From: Chamaea fasciata
Taxonomy: Eukaryota; Chordata; Aves; Passeriformes; Sylviidae
Direction: 5' to 3'
Assembly (NCBI GenBank): GCA_029207755.1
Contig: JARCOQ010000002.1
Coordinates: 59,263,576-59,327,575, forward strand
Length of the DNA stretch: 64,000 bases
The notes below the pieces were generated by a model. The model ran no database searches and was not told the origin of the DNA. It saw nothing but the letters and a program-made list of their open reading frames with translations. The stretch's first letter is position 1; every line of letters starts with the position of its first letter. Both the position numbers and the translations under genes were made by a program. Of this stretch, positions 35,243-48,000 are shown in pieces.

Positions 35243-38200
35243 CTGCACAGGTCAAGCAATTGTAGTAGTCGGAATTTATAAGGGGTCTCTGAAGTCTGGT
35301 ACCTTCATTGGCAGAATTCATTTATCCACCACCTTCATTCTCTTACTCCAGAAGGAAGGAGCAACTGTGCATCACAAGGTGTTCTTCCTTGCCCCATGCT
35401 ACTATACATTATGTATACACACATATATGTATATTACCAGCATATATAAATCATGCACTTCATCTAGAAAGCCAGTAAACCTGTAAGTAATCGCTTTCTT
35501 TGGTGTTCTTTCTACACTGCACGTTATCTGCCATGTAACTGCTACTCAAACAGTGACAATGTAAAGGGAGGAATTAAACACCTTTTATTGTCTTCACATA
35601 ATTCTATTTTCCATCCCTTTTAAGCTTTTCCAGATGCAAGTCACTCAGTTTTTTGTGTTTTTCAGCACAGTAATTTGACATTCATTCACAATCAGATGTC
35701 AAAGTTATTTTATGTACCTGCTGTATAATTATACAGTTCTCCTTGGTATTGGAAAAGTGTGTATAGTAGAATGAGTTTGCTAAAAATAACATATTTAGAG
35801 CTCCTAAAATTTTCTAGATTCCCTTGACAGTAATAGACCTTTCAAGAATATTATCACTCAATACTTACTGTAACTTATTTTTTTCACAAGTTATTCTTAT
35901 AGGATACCAAGAGAAAGTCAGTTATCTTACAGTTCTCGACATGGAATACCCAGAGGACTTCTGAATTACAATAAGTTAACCAGAATTGACACTGACATGC
36001 CAGATCTAGTACTTCTTTGCAAAGTAATAGAATTTTATATATCATAACTCCTTCCAGCACAAGGCTAGAACTTATATTGGGGAATCTGCCATGAAAAGTT
36101 TACTAAGGGACTCCTCCACTCTGGAGAATCCCAGGTTACTCAGCCTATGATAAAAGACTCAACAGAAATAAAACAGGAAGAAACCAAAAATATCCCAAAC
36201 TATAATCATTTAATTCAACCTGCCCATTATTGTTTCCATGAAATGTCACTTTACTCAATACCGATGTCAGTGCTTCCCCTCCAACAATAGAAAATATTTT
36301 AACTTGCTTACCTATTGATATTTAAAGGAAACTATCTATTTCTCACAATTTGTTCATGCTCCAAAATTTACTCTGTGCTGTGTGATAGAAAAAATTAAAT
36401 GCAGTATAAAATACTGTTTTCTGTCAAGGGTTTTACCCTAGTTATAATATTTTCTATTGTCAAAGATCTACATCTTTCTTCATGTGAAAACTATTTTTTA
36501 AATAAAATTTTAGTAAGAGACAATGAAGCATTAGTGAGGTTTTTGACCTGAAAAATGAATGTTATAAATTTTGGGCAGGAATAATCTGAAATTTAGAGGC
36601 AGGAGTGAAAATAACAATTTGGCTTTAAAGTTCTAATGAACTGTATAGTAAAACTGAATTACACGATTAACCTGGATGATAAACACTGATAGAAGGCAAT
36701 TTTTTAACTCTCCAGCTTCCCCTGCCTCTGAACTAATGAGTAGTTCTAAAAGAACATCAGTATTTTTCCTTCCATGTTAAATCCACTCTTCATTTCATAC
36801 CAAAAAAACAAATTGATGTGGAGGAAATGAAATATATGGTAAAGAGGAATGGGCAGGGGAAACAAAAATGGTATTTTTCTGACAATTTATTAGCAATTAA
36901 AAATACAAACCCATATCACAACAAACTGAGACTCTCCTTTCTGGAGGAGAAAATTCTCATTCTCATGTATAATTTAACTTTGCCATGAATTCTTAACAGA
37001 CCTGTAAATTGAAAAATCAACATCTACTCAGAGATAGCAGGTGAAGGACATGCAGGCTGACGCAAAATTTCCATCAGTCCTAACATGGGAATAAAAAATC
37101 TTACCTTGTTGCCTGTTATTGTAAACATGTCCCGTGGAGACAAACCATTTCAATTTTTTTTCTTTTTTTCTAAGCATATTTATATACAACCATTATAAGC
37201 AGTTCACTCTAGATTTTTCCAACTAGTATCACAAATTTATGAATTTAGACGTGGAATGCAGGAGAGAGTACAAAAAGTTAAATCCCATCTTCCTTCCATA
37301 AGCTTCATATAACACAAAACTACAGCGTAACACAAAGCACCTGCTGATCCTTCATATTTGTTTGTGTAGGAATTAGCTGCTACACAAAGACTGCGCTTCT
37401 CAATAGACTTTACACAGCTTTTGTAAGTTTCTCTTTGACTCATATGGAGCTGCTTTGAAAAGGAAACGACAGCCTCGACTTTGCTCTAGACACAAGATAA
37501 CAAAACGCACACACTGTATAGAAGCTAATGCACTGTGAGTATTAAAGGGCAAATTGCCATCCACTCAGCAAATCTGTGCAGAATTTCTCCCAGTGGTTTT
37601 CATGGAGTGACACATTAGCTAACAATCGCAAATTAGCTCTGTTTGATCATTAGCAAAAGCAAGAAAGAATGCTTTCATTTCTGTAGTATAGCTACTACGA
37701 TTTCTGTCAGAAGACTTTAGAATTTAGCCACAAAACAATCTCGATTTAAATCTTCATAAGACAGCTTTAGCATGGACATTAAAATTCCAGAGCAAGCTCT
37801 GCAGACAAGAGTACTCACTAAATAGCCTCATGTGCCCTCATATGGAAGTGTGCCGTTTCTATATTTCTGTGTTTCTACTTTGCATACTTCATTTGCATGG
37901 AGACATAAGAATTTCAACCTGCTCCATTTCTACCTTTCCTTCTTTCAGTTTAAAAAATAAAATGCTGCAGGACAGAGCATGAGTGTTATAGTCTCACAAG
38001 CAATTAAAGTCTGTGTGGTGAATTTATTGCAGTGATAATACTGTGGTCAGTTATTTCTGTTTTAACTTATGTGCTTCTGTGGAACATCTGGCCTGTGTCT
38101 GTGAAAAGTTCTCATATTTAACTTTTGGACAGGAGTTATCATCTAGTCATGCAGTGATACTCAAGTCATAAATATCCCTTTTTCAACCACAAAGACTTGG

Positions 38201-40262
38201 TTGGGTGACTCTTCGATAGCAACATCTGCTTACACTGCAAATGAGAACTCTCTTCCCATAAAGAATGCTGTTCTGAGTATCTCAGGGTATATAGTGTCAT
38301 AAAACTAACAACTGGAATAAATTATACATTTCAAAGGTAACTTATGTAAGTGACAGACTGTTCATCATGTGATTTATATCACTCGATTCTACAGAACATA
38401 TATATTTTATTTATTTTTTATTTTTCTGGATACTGCTTTCATGTAAGTACACAAGATATTTTTCCAAGCTCTTAATTCCAGTTTTAACTACTTCTAACCT
38501 CCCTTTAAGGTCTGTACCCCATTAAAGACTGACACAAATCAGCTTACATAAAGCAATTCCAAAGGAACAAGTAGTGTCAATAATGCAAACGCAAGAGTGA
38601 CTATATGTACAAAATACATATTAGAATATAAAACAAGTAAAAAGGGGTATCTTTCCTTGGCAGATTGTGATAAAATATAGCTGGTTGGGTTCCGCACCCC
38701 CACCCACACCCTCACTTTAAGGCTACAATAAAACTACCAAAATAAAATGTAACTTCTCTGTCATGGGAAAACCATATGTTAAGGAAATTGCAATTCACAT
38801 TGTTTACATCTTTATAGGTCTTTCTATCTCCCCAGTTAACCTAAAACATCCATGGTGTAGGTCTAGCCAGATTAGGAGACTACCTGCAAGAGACACTTTT
38901 TGGGAAGTAATCTCACAAGATTATGGTTTCAGAGAATAGAATACCAAATCAATGGCTCAAGACTCAGGTTTCCATGACCCATCTTTACATCACCTTATAG
39001 CAGAAATATATTTAGCCAAACTATATTAGATATTCAGAGAAAATTACTCAAATTTGCTTAAGAGCAGACAGATGGGGGGCAGAAGAGAATCTAATTATTC
39101 TCAAAATTCATTCCAATAGAAAATTATTTCAACAGGAACAAACAGCCCTCTTAGAAAGTGTTGACTAAACTAATTTTGTTAAAGAAAACAACACCTTTAT
39201 TATCAATTATCATGAATAGCATATTATAAGTTGCCATCTCTGTATAATGTAATAATTAATATAAAGATGTCATTTTGCTGATCTGTACTTGAAGGAACAG
39301 AGCTGACAATTTCTCTTAGAGCAAAACTAATGCTTTTAACTGAGCATATCCAATGACCTGAAACCTATTGTTTTTCAAATATTGGAGTAGCCTTTTTTTT
39401 TTAAATTACTTATCTTGAGTATTATGAAGAATTTAAACTCTAAGCTACAAATGAATCTATTGTTTGCGCAACAGTAATTGGAGCAAGCTACAAACTTATG
39501 CAGTTGTATCTGACAAATTCATCCAGCATTAGTTCATGACTTGATATGTCCTTTTAAGACAATATTCTCTCTTTTCACACCATTCAAGAGAGTGATTGCA
39601 AAATGAGATAGCTCTCTTCTCATTAGGGAATTCTTTATGTACTTTGATTGTCAATATTGAAAGTCAGGGTTTTTTCTCCAGCACTCATTATTCAGTGATC
39701 GCTGTAGTTTCAAGTCCATTCCCTTTTTTTATGTGTATAAAGAAACAACTAGAGAGAATCAGCTTGCCAGAAGTATCCTGAAGCAAAATCATCCATTCCA
39801 AATCAATGATGAGTTACACAGAGCCCAACACCTGTTCAGTCAGTGGGAAATAATTCAGCACGGGTGTTAATGGCAAGTTCAGTTTTCCTAACTGTAGCTT
39901 CATGCCCTGGAAATTCAAAAGGTCATCATCAAGATTTTACAAAGACAAACTAATTAGCAAAAAACTTTGTGAAAGTTGTATGATAAAAATAATGTTACCA
40001 GATACTTAGATTTTAGATAACATTAACTTGACACAATTATAGAATGACACAGTTATAAAAAGTGAAGGTCTCTAAGCTACCTCTTGCTGCATCCTTAATT
40101 GATTAATATGGAAAACTATTATGGATTGTTGGGTGGAAGCTAAAATTACTGTTCTGACTAAATTTTAATAAGTCTGGATATAGTCTGGACATGTAAGAAT
40201 AATAAATTATTACTTAAAAAAAAACAAAACAAAACTGCATCCTAACTTAATCTAAGCAAGTT
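35243..40262. other. Non-coding AT-rich DNA, about 5 kb, no gene recognised
   Basis: Short unrecognised frames only. Includes an alternating TA/CA tract at about 35407-35448 and a segment (37440-37720) with clustered TTAGC/ATTAG and TGATCATTAG-like homeodomain-type motifs that resembles conserved non-coding sequence. No transposable element recognised. Confidence 0.6.
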
Positions 40263-41135
40263 TCAGTTCAGGCTGCAAGAAATTTTTGGGGGTCATTGAG
40301 TCATCTAGCAGGTTATTTGCTCAATGACCAGCTGAGATTTAACATCTCCCAAAAGAAGTATCCACAAGCTCTCTGGGCACTCTCTTCCCCACCCTCACTT
40401 AGGTGATTACCCACCCTCACTTAGGACTTTTTTGTGTAAATCCAGGGTAAATTTGCTATGCTGCACCCTGTGTCCACTACTTCTCGGTTTTTCATTGTGT
40501 ACATCTGTCAGAAGTCCCTGTGGCCAACCTTTAGGTAGCTGTGCATGGCCACTATACCTGCTACAGCCCTTTCTTCTTAAGACTGAATAAACCCGGCTCT
40601 CAGACTCAGTTTTCTTTATGCTCTCTCTTGCTTACATCTCTCAGTTCTGCTCTTCAGCCCCCAACAACCACGGCAACTCTCCTCTGGACTCATTCTTTAG
40701 TCAACATCTGCCTTGCTCCGGGCAGTCCTGCACTTACTGCAGTGACCCGCTTGTGCTCTCACAAGTCCCACAGGGGAGTGACCACTTTCCTCAGCCTGCC
40801 ACTGTGCTCTTCCTAGTGCAGCCCACCCTGCCATCAGCCCCAGGGCACGATGCTGACCCATGTTCAAGTCATTGTCCTCCAGGACCCCTGTCCTTTACTG
40901 CAACCCCCCAACTCTACCGTTTATTTATCTGAGGTGAGAGCTGCCTCCCAGGCTGTACTGGGGCATGGGGTTATTCCATCCCAGGTGCAGGACATTACAT
41001 TTCCCCAAAATGAACTTCAGGGGGTTTCTATCCATCCTCTCTCCAGTCTCTCAAGGTTTCTCTGAGGTGCTTGCTCTTTAAGGTATTGATTTTTCTACTC
41101 AATTTGGTGCCATCATTCAAACTTTCTCTAGGTAA
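40263..41135 (-). mobile_element. CR1 LINE, long diverged copy, minus strand
   Basis: Read on the minus strand, this can be followed from a CR1-like 3' region (plus-strand CAGGCTGCAAGAAATTTTTGGGGGTCATTGAGTCATCTAGCAG near 40269, matching CR1 AGGTTGGAAAGACC..TCATCTAGT) through CACAAGCTCTCTGGGCA, GACTGAATAAACCCGGCTCTCAG and CTCTTCCTAGTGCAGCCC to about 41135 (CAATTTGGTGCCATCATTCAAACTT, the FADDTKL region). It has drifted far from the CR1 sequences I know; the frames through it are fortuitous. A short direct repeat CACCCTCACTTAGG occurs twice near 40391-40424. The middle part is almost identical to 5171-5490. Confidence 0.78.
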
Positions 41136-41315
41136 AGTAATGAAGACTGACAAAATGCAAGATCTTCAACTGACTAGAAGAAAAAATACAGAGGGTAGGA
41201 ATATTCCACCATTACCCTCAGACAAGTCCTGTGGAAATATATGTTGAAGTCCCTGCTGCACAACACATCCATTACAGGACTAGAAAAGAGGCTAAGCAGT
41301 GAAAAGGTAGCACTG
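41136..41315. other. Short unique spacer between CR1 and LTR
   Basis: About 180 bp with no recognised element, ending in the CACTG target-site copy at 41311-41315. Confidence 0.5.
41311..41315. repeat. Left target-site duplication, CACTG
   Basis: Identical to 41763-41767 on the other side of the LTR. Confidence 0.85.
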
Positions 41316-41762
41316 TGTCATGGGTTTTGTAAAGAGCATATTATTCTATTCCATCTGGGTGGAGCAAAATTGCTTATCGGACCCATTTCACCATTACTGG
41401 ACCCTTTTTCTTCAACGGGACCATCTCTACTCCAACAGAACCACCCCTGCCCCTCCAGGAGGGCTTACTTTGGACTGCTTCCAACACCCCGACCAACAGG
41501 GTGTCAGGTTGTATTTCTGACTCTGTCAGGGTTTTCTAGGATTTCTTGTTTGTTTATTTGTTTGCTTATTCTTCTGTACTACAACATCTGTATTTTTTTT
41601 TTATATCCCTAGTAAAGAACTGCTATACCTATTCCCAAAATCTTTGCCTGACAGCCTTTTAATTGCAAATTTATGATAATTTGGAAAAGGGGGGGAGGGG
41701 CTTACATTTTAAGGGAGACTCCAACCCTCCCTGGCAGATACCTATCTATCTAAACCAAGACA
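41316..41762 (+). mobile_element. ERVL-type solo LTR with perfect 5-bp target-site duplication
   Basis: A 447-bp element with TG..CA ends (TGTCATGGGTTTTG to CTAAACCAAGACA). It is bounded by identical CACTG pentamers at 41311-41315 and 41763-41767. Internal landmarks fit a bird ERVL-like LTR as I remember it: CAACGGGACCATCTCTACTCC near 41414, CCAGGAGGGCTTACTTTGGACTG, CACCCCGACCAACAGGGTGTC near 41487, GACTCTGTCAGGG, then AGTAAAGAACTGCTAT and CTTTGCCTGACAGCC near the 3' end. A 5-bp duplication is the size typical of ERVL. No internal retroviral genes are present, so this is a recombination-derived solo LTR. Confidence 0.9.
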
Positions 41763-41767
41763 CACTG
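41763..41767. repeat. Right target-site duplication, CACTG
   Basis: Identical to 41311-41315; directly follows the CA end of the LTR. Confidence 0.85.
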
Positions 41768-44700
41768 GTTGTCAGTACCAAGCTACCTGCAATAATGAAG
41801 ATACTGCTCCATTATGGGGATTTGCAGTCTTTTTTTTTTTTTTTCAAAGATGCAGGAATCCAAACTCCAAACCAAGAGATCATTATTGTACATAAACAAA
41901 TATATAGGGGAAAAAAAACCTTAAATAAAATAATTTATTTTAAATATAAAATTATTTTTGATAATGACTATTAATAATTGCTATTATTTGAAAAAAATAA
42001 TTTCGTGAGATTGTGAGGTTACAAGCATGGCATTGTTTGATGCTCAGGTAATTTTTATTATGAGATGGAAGTTCCTAATAATTTTATTTTCCTTTACCAG
42101 CCAGTATATGCATGTGCTATCAATGCTTTTTAGAGTAATGCCATACAATTGTCATGGTGTGAATTCTAATGCATCTAACTCAGTGATGTATATTACATCT
42201 TCTTCCTAAAAAAAGTGCCATTTCTCCTGATGCAGTTATCTGAAAGCTGCAAGTGTCCTTAAAGCCAAGTCTGAGAAGTTCAAGATCCATTTAAAGAAGT
42301 ATGATAGCCCTTTTGTCTCTTTTATTTATCCTTTACCCATAAAGCATGTCATTCCTGTACTTGCTATCATTAGTTATTACTGTATTCATCCATTGCCTTT
42401 TAATGTATTGCCATTAAACTGGATGGCAAACAGTGGGCAGGGAAAATGATATGGTCAGTGCCCTGGGGATGTAACTGTAATGGATGGATGGACAGTAATG
42501 ATTCACTTACTGCAATCAGTACTACTCCCAGTCAGTTTGGTGATGCAATAATAGTTGCAGAGGAGATATCAGATGAGAGAAAAAAAAATAGAAAAGGAGA
42601 TTAGTCTACATAAATGGTTAGGAAGTAGCACATAGTTGTGGCTTGAACCCCTCTGTTTATTGCTGGGTTTTAAATTTCGGAAATAGATAGATGAAAATTA
42701 TAGGAAGCACTAAAATGAAAATTAACTTTTTTTTTTAAAGTTCAAGGTTGCTGTAGACATTTCAAAAGAAAATTATGTCTGTCCTCAATGCTTTTACTAG
42801 AGTCCTCAAGACTTAACAAAGCAAGGTGAAACAAACAGACTTAGGTTATGTTTTTTCATCCCAAGTGAAGGCTGAGTCTCATTGGAACTGGAATAACTTC
42901 TGTATATTGCATTGGCGTATTTAGAAAATGTAATTTTGATAGAATCCTCTCAGATCAGCTGAGAATAAGAATAAGCCACTGAATAGAGTAAAATTATGCA
43001 TGTACAACAAACTGCAGCAGCATAGGTACTCTTCTAGTAGGGATGTCCTGAGCTGGTTTAAAGTCTGGTGAAGTCCATAGGACTTGCACAAGCTTCATTA
43101 GGGTTCTTCATGTGTCTTTTCTTCAAATTCTTTACTTCTATTTAATTAATACCTTGACACAATATTTTTTCAATACATGTTTCTCTTTCAAATGCATTTT
43201 TCTGGAGTCATGTCTGAAAGAAAGTGGGCTTTGAAATACTCCTTGGAAGAATTACTAAGCAAAATGAGACTGAGCACGAGGTGTTAAGAAAGGCATATAT
43301 TTTGGATTGCTAGGAGGATGCAGTGCTTGAAGAATAGTAAACAGTGTTTAGATAGCAGCATAAGAAGCTTTACAACTGTTTAAAAATATGTTTATTACTA
43401 TATACATACAACAAGAAACTGAATGCTATTTTAGCTTTATAGAGTTTAATTTGCTTGTCTTCTGAAAACTGGCAAATATAGCAGCTGCTTCCAACCTCCA
43501 ACTTAACAAACTTTGCTCTCACCTAGCAAAGCATTCTCTAAAGTTCCTGAAATAGGAGGTAAAGATGCAATTTCTGAACATGTTAAGCCACAGAATTATG
43601 AAGACCATAACAACTGAAGAGTTTAAAACTATATCTGGTACACTTTTTGTAAAGCTTAAATGATTCCTGTAATTACATTTTTTTAATTCCATATAATATT
43701 TTATAGTACACATGCATGTATATTACAGTTCTCTATCTAAACATTCATTCGCTGTGCTTTATGTAATCTAAGATTTTAAAAATTGCAATTTTCGAGCAAA
43801 CAGTATGAAAGTAAACAAAGAATGCAGATGTAATCTACAAGAGCAGAGTTAAATGTAAACCTCTTTACCAATAAGACATGTTGCAGTGTAGGGAGGGCTG
43901 TTCCTCTAGTAGCATGAGTAGCATGGGTGAAGCAACAATCTCTGCCGAAAAAAAGGCTGCTGCTCTGTTTCTACCCATTTTCCATGACTGATGATCAGTG
44001 ATTGTTTTACTATAAACACAGTACAGTTAATTGGTCCAAATATCCAAATTCTTTTCCACACTGTCATTTGAATTACTGTTTTAGTTCAAATCCACAAGCA
44101 GCTTCTAACAAGGTAAAGCAGATTCTTTCCTTCTTCACAAGGGAAAACTACACATTTACCACTTTTCTGCTACCGAACCAATCCCTTTGTTTCTCATATG
44201 AGTTTGTGCTGGATGGCCTGGGAATGCAGGAGGTTATGCATTGCCCTGGAGTTCAATAAGGTTTGGACAGATTTATGGATGAATGGCATGCTCAGACATA
44301 ATACAAAACACAGCCCGCGGTACTCCCCAAAATCAATCAGTTTGAAATCTCTTCCTTTCCTCTCATGTCTTATCAAGAAGAAACATCCCATAGCATCCTC
44401 CAAAGCCTTGGAATTTTTCTGCTCCATTAAAATCCCCAGACAATTACCTCCCACATCCTGCATGTATTGAGTGCTATTTTTCATGTGGGTGCATCCAGAG
44501 TAAGACAGAAAGAGAAGGTCTACGCAAATCTTTGTTTAAGACAAATAGCAGCACAGTCAGAGCAGGTTATATATTTCTTTCTGCTAGAAGGGAAATTAAA
44601 ATTTGTCTGTAGTTTATAGCAATTCACTGGACTCAAATAGTTTATGGGAAGAATTACAGGGCCAGGATGAAGTGTCAGTCTATGAGTCAGGGCAACACCT

Positions 44701-44788
44701 CAAAAGGTAAAGCAAGTGTTTTGTTTTTGTGAAGAGATTAAACTAAGTTAACTCAGACCAGCAGGAGCAACCAACGCTGTTGCTTGAG

Positions 44789-44839
44789 TTTTTGGTTTTT
44801 TCAGTTTTTTGGGATTTTTTTGTTTTTTTGCTTTTTTTG
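44789..44839. repeat. T-rich low-complexity tract
   Basis: T runs of five to eight separated by G, GG or CAG, ending in TTTTTTTGCAG. The end resembles a splice acceptor, but what follows (GTGGGGTTACACTGGAGCATTAA) shows no exon-like frame. Confidence 0.85.
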
Positions 44840-47468
44840 CAGGTGGGGTTACACTGGAGCATTAAAAAAACCAAAAATGTAATTTTTTAGAACTTCAGCA
44901 TAGCCCAGCATTGTCTGCTACAGTACATACCATAGGAATCTAGGTCATGGGAATTTTTTTACTTCAAGCTAATTCTGCTGTGGAGGTTTTTTTTAACAGT
45001 TTTTTTAGAGTAAACTCAAAGTAACTGAATTACACGTCCTAGATTCCTGTGTAAAAAATCTTCTCAGTCATTGTGCTACCCAAAGGACCTTCTTGATCAT
45101 CCTGGTCACTGTCATAGACATTACTGAGACATTTTAAGAAAATTCACCCTTACTTTGCAGAAGGGTCCCTTAGAAAGATAGGAAATGGAAAAATGTCTGG
45201 AAGTTATCCTTTTGTAGTAAGAAACAGGTTTCACGTCATTGTTCTGCCTATAATTATGGTGATGAGACTTGCACACTTACCTTCAAATATCTTTTCATTA
45301 CTTAGTTGCTCCATCCAGCCAAGACCAGTGTTCAGCTGTCTTGTTCCCTGCAGAACCAAAAAGCAAGAAACAAGTGCTCCCAAAATACTAACTAGTACCA
45401 AGCTAGGGCAAACAGCAAGTGGAAAAATCAACAAAATGCAGATCAGATAGATTTCATTCCCAAATTTCTCCTCACGTCATCAGATCAGTCTCCACAGAGC
45501 GAAACTTTCTGGTGCTCCATATGATAGCAAATTATATTTGCTCTAACATAAGATTTGAAGTATTGTTCTCCCAATATTTCAACAAGCCATGGGCAGAGTA
45601 TATTCTTAACCCTAAATTCCTCTCCTGCCTATCCTAAAATAAATAAATAATCAAATAGTTGTAGCCCTGGAGGCTGAAAATACTTTTAAACTATTTTACT
45701 AGTATAATTGCTGGGTTTGTTGTTTTTTATTACATGCCTAAAATGTTAGCTGAAACTAAATTATTTTAAAGGTCTGTTGCTGAGGGTGAGGTGATGTGTT
45801 GGAAGAAACCATCACTGATGGAGTCAGAACAGCTGCCCCCCCTAAAGTTAGCTATGCTTCTGTGTTCTCTCTTCATCTAAGAGGGAAGAACAAGCCCACA
45901 GTTTCCTGCTCTGCCTTACTATTCCATGTTGTCTATATCTTATGAAAGGCCTCTTGTCTCTCTACCCTCTTGTGTCAGGAGAACCCAAAGTTAAATTTAA
46001 ACTTGCCCTGTTGAGAAGATGAGGCCTGGAAATTGGTTTAGTGTCCTTTATTGTTTACAAGTCATCTAGATTCTTCCAGTGTCATATATAAAATATGTTT
46101 AATTAAGTTGTTTGTTGTTTATTTCAGGTGACTATTGATCACTGACAGGAGCAAATAGGTGATTGGTAATCAGGAGCTCAGAACATTAGAAGAAATCTAT
46201 GAATGACTGAAATTATGTAAAATCATGCAGAACCAATAATAAGGAAAAGTAAATTGTCCCCCCACCCTGAATGTACAGGAATAAATGGAAACAAAAGGGA
46301 GAAAGAGAATCATACATATTAATGAGACAGCACCATATAATCAAAACGCATTGTCTTCGGCCAGCTCAATCAACAAATTATTATAGAAGATAATGTTACA
46401 TTTAGGAACTCTAAATGTTTATAAACAGCCCAATTACTGTACTGTAGTAACTCATCCTCAAATGCAATCAGGTTTAATATTTTAGCAGAACAGAAGAAGA
46501 AATTTGTACAAGATTAAACAACTACATTAGCAAGGCATTGGCTTATATTGAATAAATATGTCAAATTTTCAACAAATGTATGTGACTTTTGTTAGTTTCT
46601 TGGTAGCATAAATAAACAAACACCAAGTTTCCAGTCTCAAAAGATTGTCCAGAATGAAACTAGATATATAATCTTAAATACCAAAACCCAAAAAGCACCC
46701 AAAAATCCCAGCTGGCATATTTTCAGCATTTGTATAAACAATCAAGGTGTACCAGTCAGTTGTAGGACAAGATATTCAAATTCAGACAATGTGTTCAGTG
46801 GGAAGCTCCCACTGAATTTACTGGAAAAAAATATAGATGGGCTTACACTGACAAATTTACCAAATTTCTCTGAAGTATGTTTCAAAGCTCTACTAAATGC
46901 ATCCCAGTTTTCAGGCACATTTAAACAGCATTAGTATAGCAGGGTTTTTGCATCTCCAGTTCCTATGAGCTTATAATTAATTAAAATAAATATGTATAAT
47001 TGCATATGACTGTAGTCATTCCCAGCAACACTAACCCATGCCTTGTGCTCCCTTTGGCAGTGGATCTAAAACAGCTTATCATTGAAGGCTAGGAAATCAT
47101 CTTTGCTCCTTCTTCTTTACTGTTCTCTTCTCTTTTGGTCCCATGAGACAAATCATCTAGTGACAAACAGAATTATTCAGGAATGGTAAAGGCTTATCAT
47201 GTTATTTAAACAGTGAAGAGGAGCAGAGTTATCTAAACCTGGGAGTGACAGCTGTGACTGCCAGGATTTGTTTCCAGCTTTAGGAATGGCTTATTCCACG
47301 GGCTTACCGACTTTTCTAGACTCTGTAAAATGGAACTAGCATTTTTTGATGTCACAGAGATAAGTATTTTGTAGTACTTTGAAGACACAGAGAGCTTTAA
47401 CAGTGTCAGTGTTTAAAGTATCATACGTATCATACTGTAACTACATAGACCAAAGAAGAGAGTTTGGA

Positions 47469-47500
47469 TTTCTTTCTTTCTTTTTTTTTTTTTTTTTTTT
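47469..47500. repeat. TTTC repeat and poly-T run
   Basis: Two to three TTTC units followed by 20 T. Confidence 0.93.
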
Positions 47501-47937
47501 CCATGGAGATGCTATAATGCAGATTAAATCTGACTTTGACACAGCTGTGTATCTGACACCAAGTATGGATGGAAAAATCATGTTTTCAAGGGATGTCCAT
47601 GTCTAAGTAGAGGAATAGTAGCCTAAAGTTTCTCATTAATCATCGAGTTTCATGATTAACATTTCACTTTCAATCTTTATCTTCTCAAATTTTAAGAAAT
47701 ACTAAAAGATGAGGATCACGTGAAAAGGATGATATTAATTTTTTTCCCATAATTATTGAGCAGTGGTATTCTGAAACTTAAGTAAAAAAAAGGGAAAATA
47801 GAAAGCACAACCCTGTGATGTCGGAAGTAGACCACTAGAGTTAGCCAAGTCTGTAGAATCATTTTTCCAAGGTAACTTCATGCAAAATTCTCTATGTTGA
47901 ATTAAAATATAATCAAAATTTTGCATAAAAGCAATTA

Positions 47938-48000
47938 AAATCACAGAATCAACTAGGCTGGAAAGACCTTTGAGATGATCAAGTCCAACCTACAATACAG
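47938..48000 (-). mobile_element. CR1 LINE 3' tail fragment, minus strand
   Basis: AAATCACAGAATCAACTAGG, then CTGGAAAGACCTTTGAGATGATCAAGTCCAACC is the reverse complement of a CR1 3' terminus. Only about 60 bp is retained. Confidence 0.85.

Larger units (their letters stand above)
41768..47937. other. Non-coding AT-rich DNA, no gene recognised
   Basis: About 6 kb with only short frames. Contains a T run near 41830-41844, a T/G-rich tract at 44789-44839, and a TTTC/poly-T tract at 47469-47500. No transposable element recognised. Confidence 0.6.

Noticed and set aside
40541..41065. Three overlapping plus-strand frames of 71-104 codons
   Set aside because: They are antisense readings of the minus-strand CR1 copy.
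41241..41612. 123-codon plus-strand frame
   Set aside because: It starts in spacer and runs through the ERVL-type LTR; not a gene.
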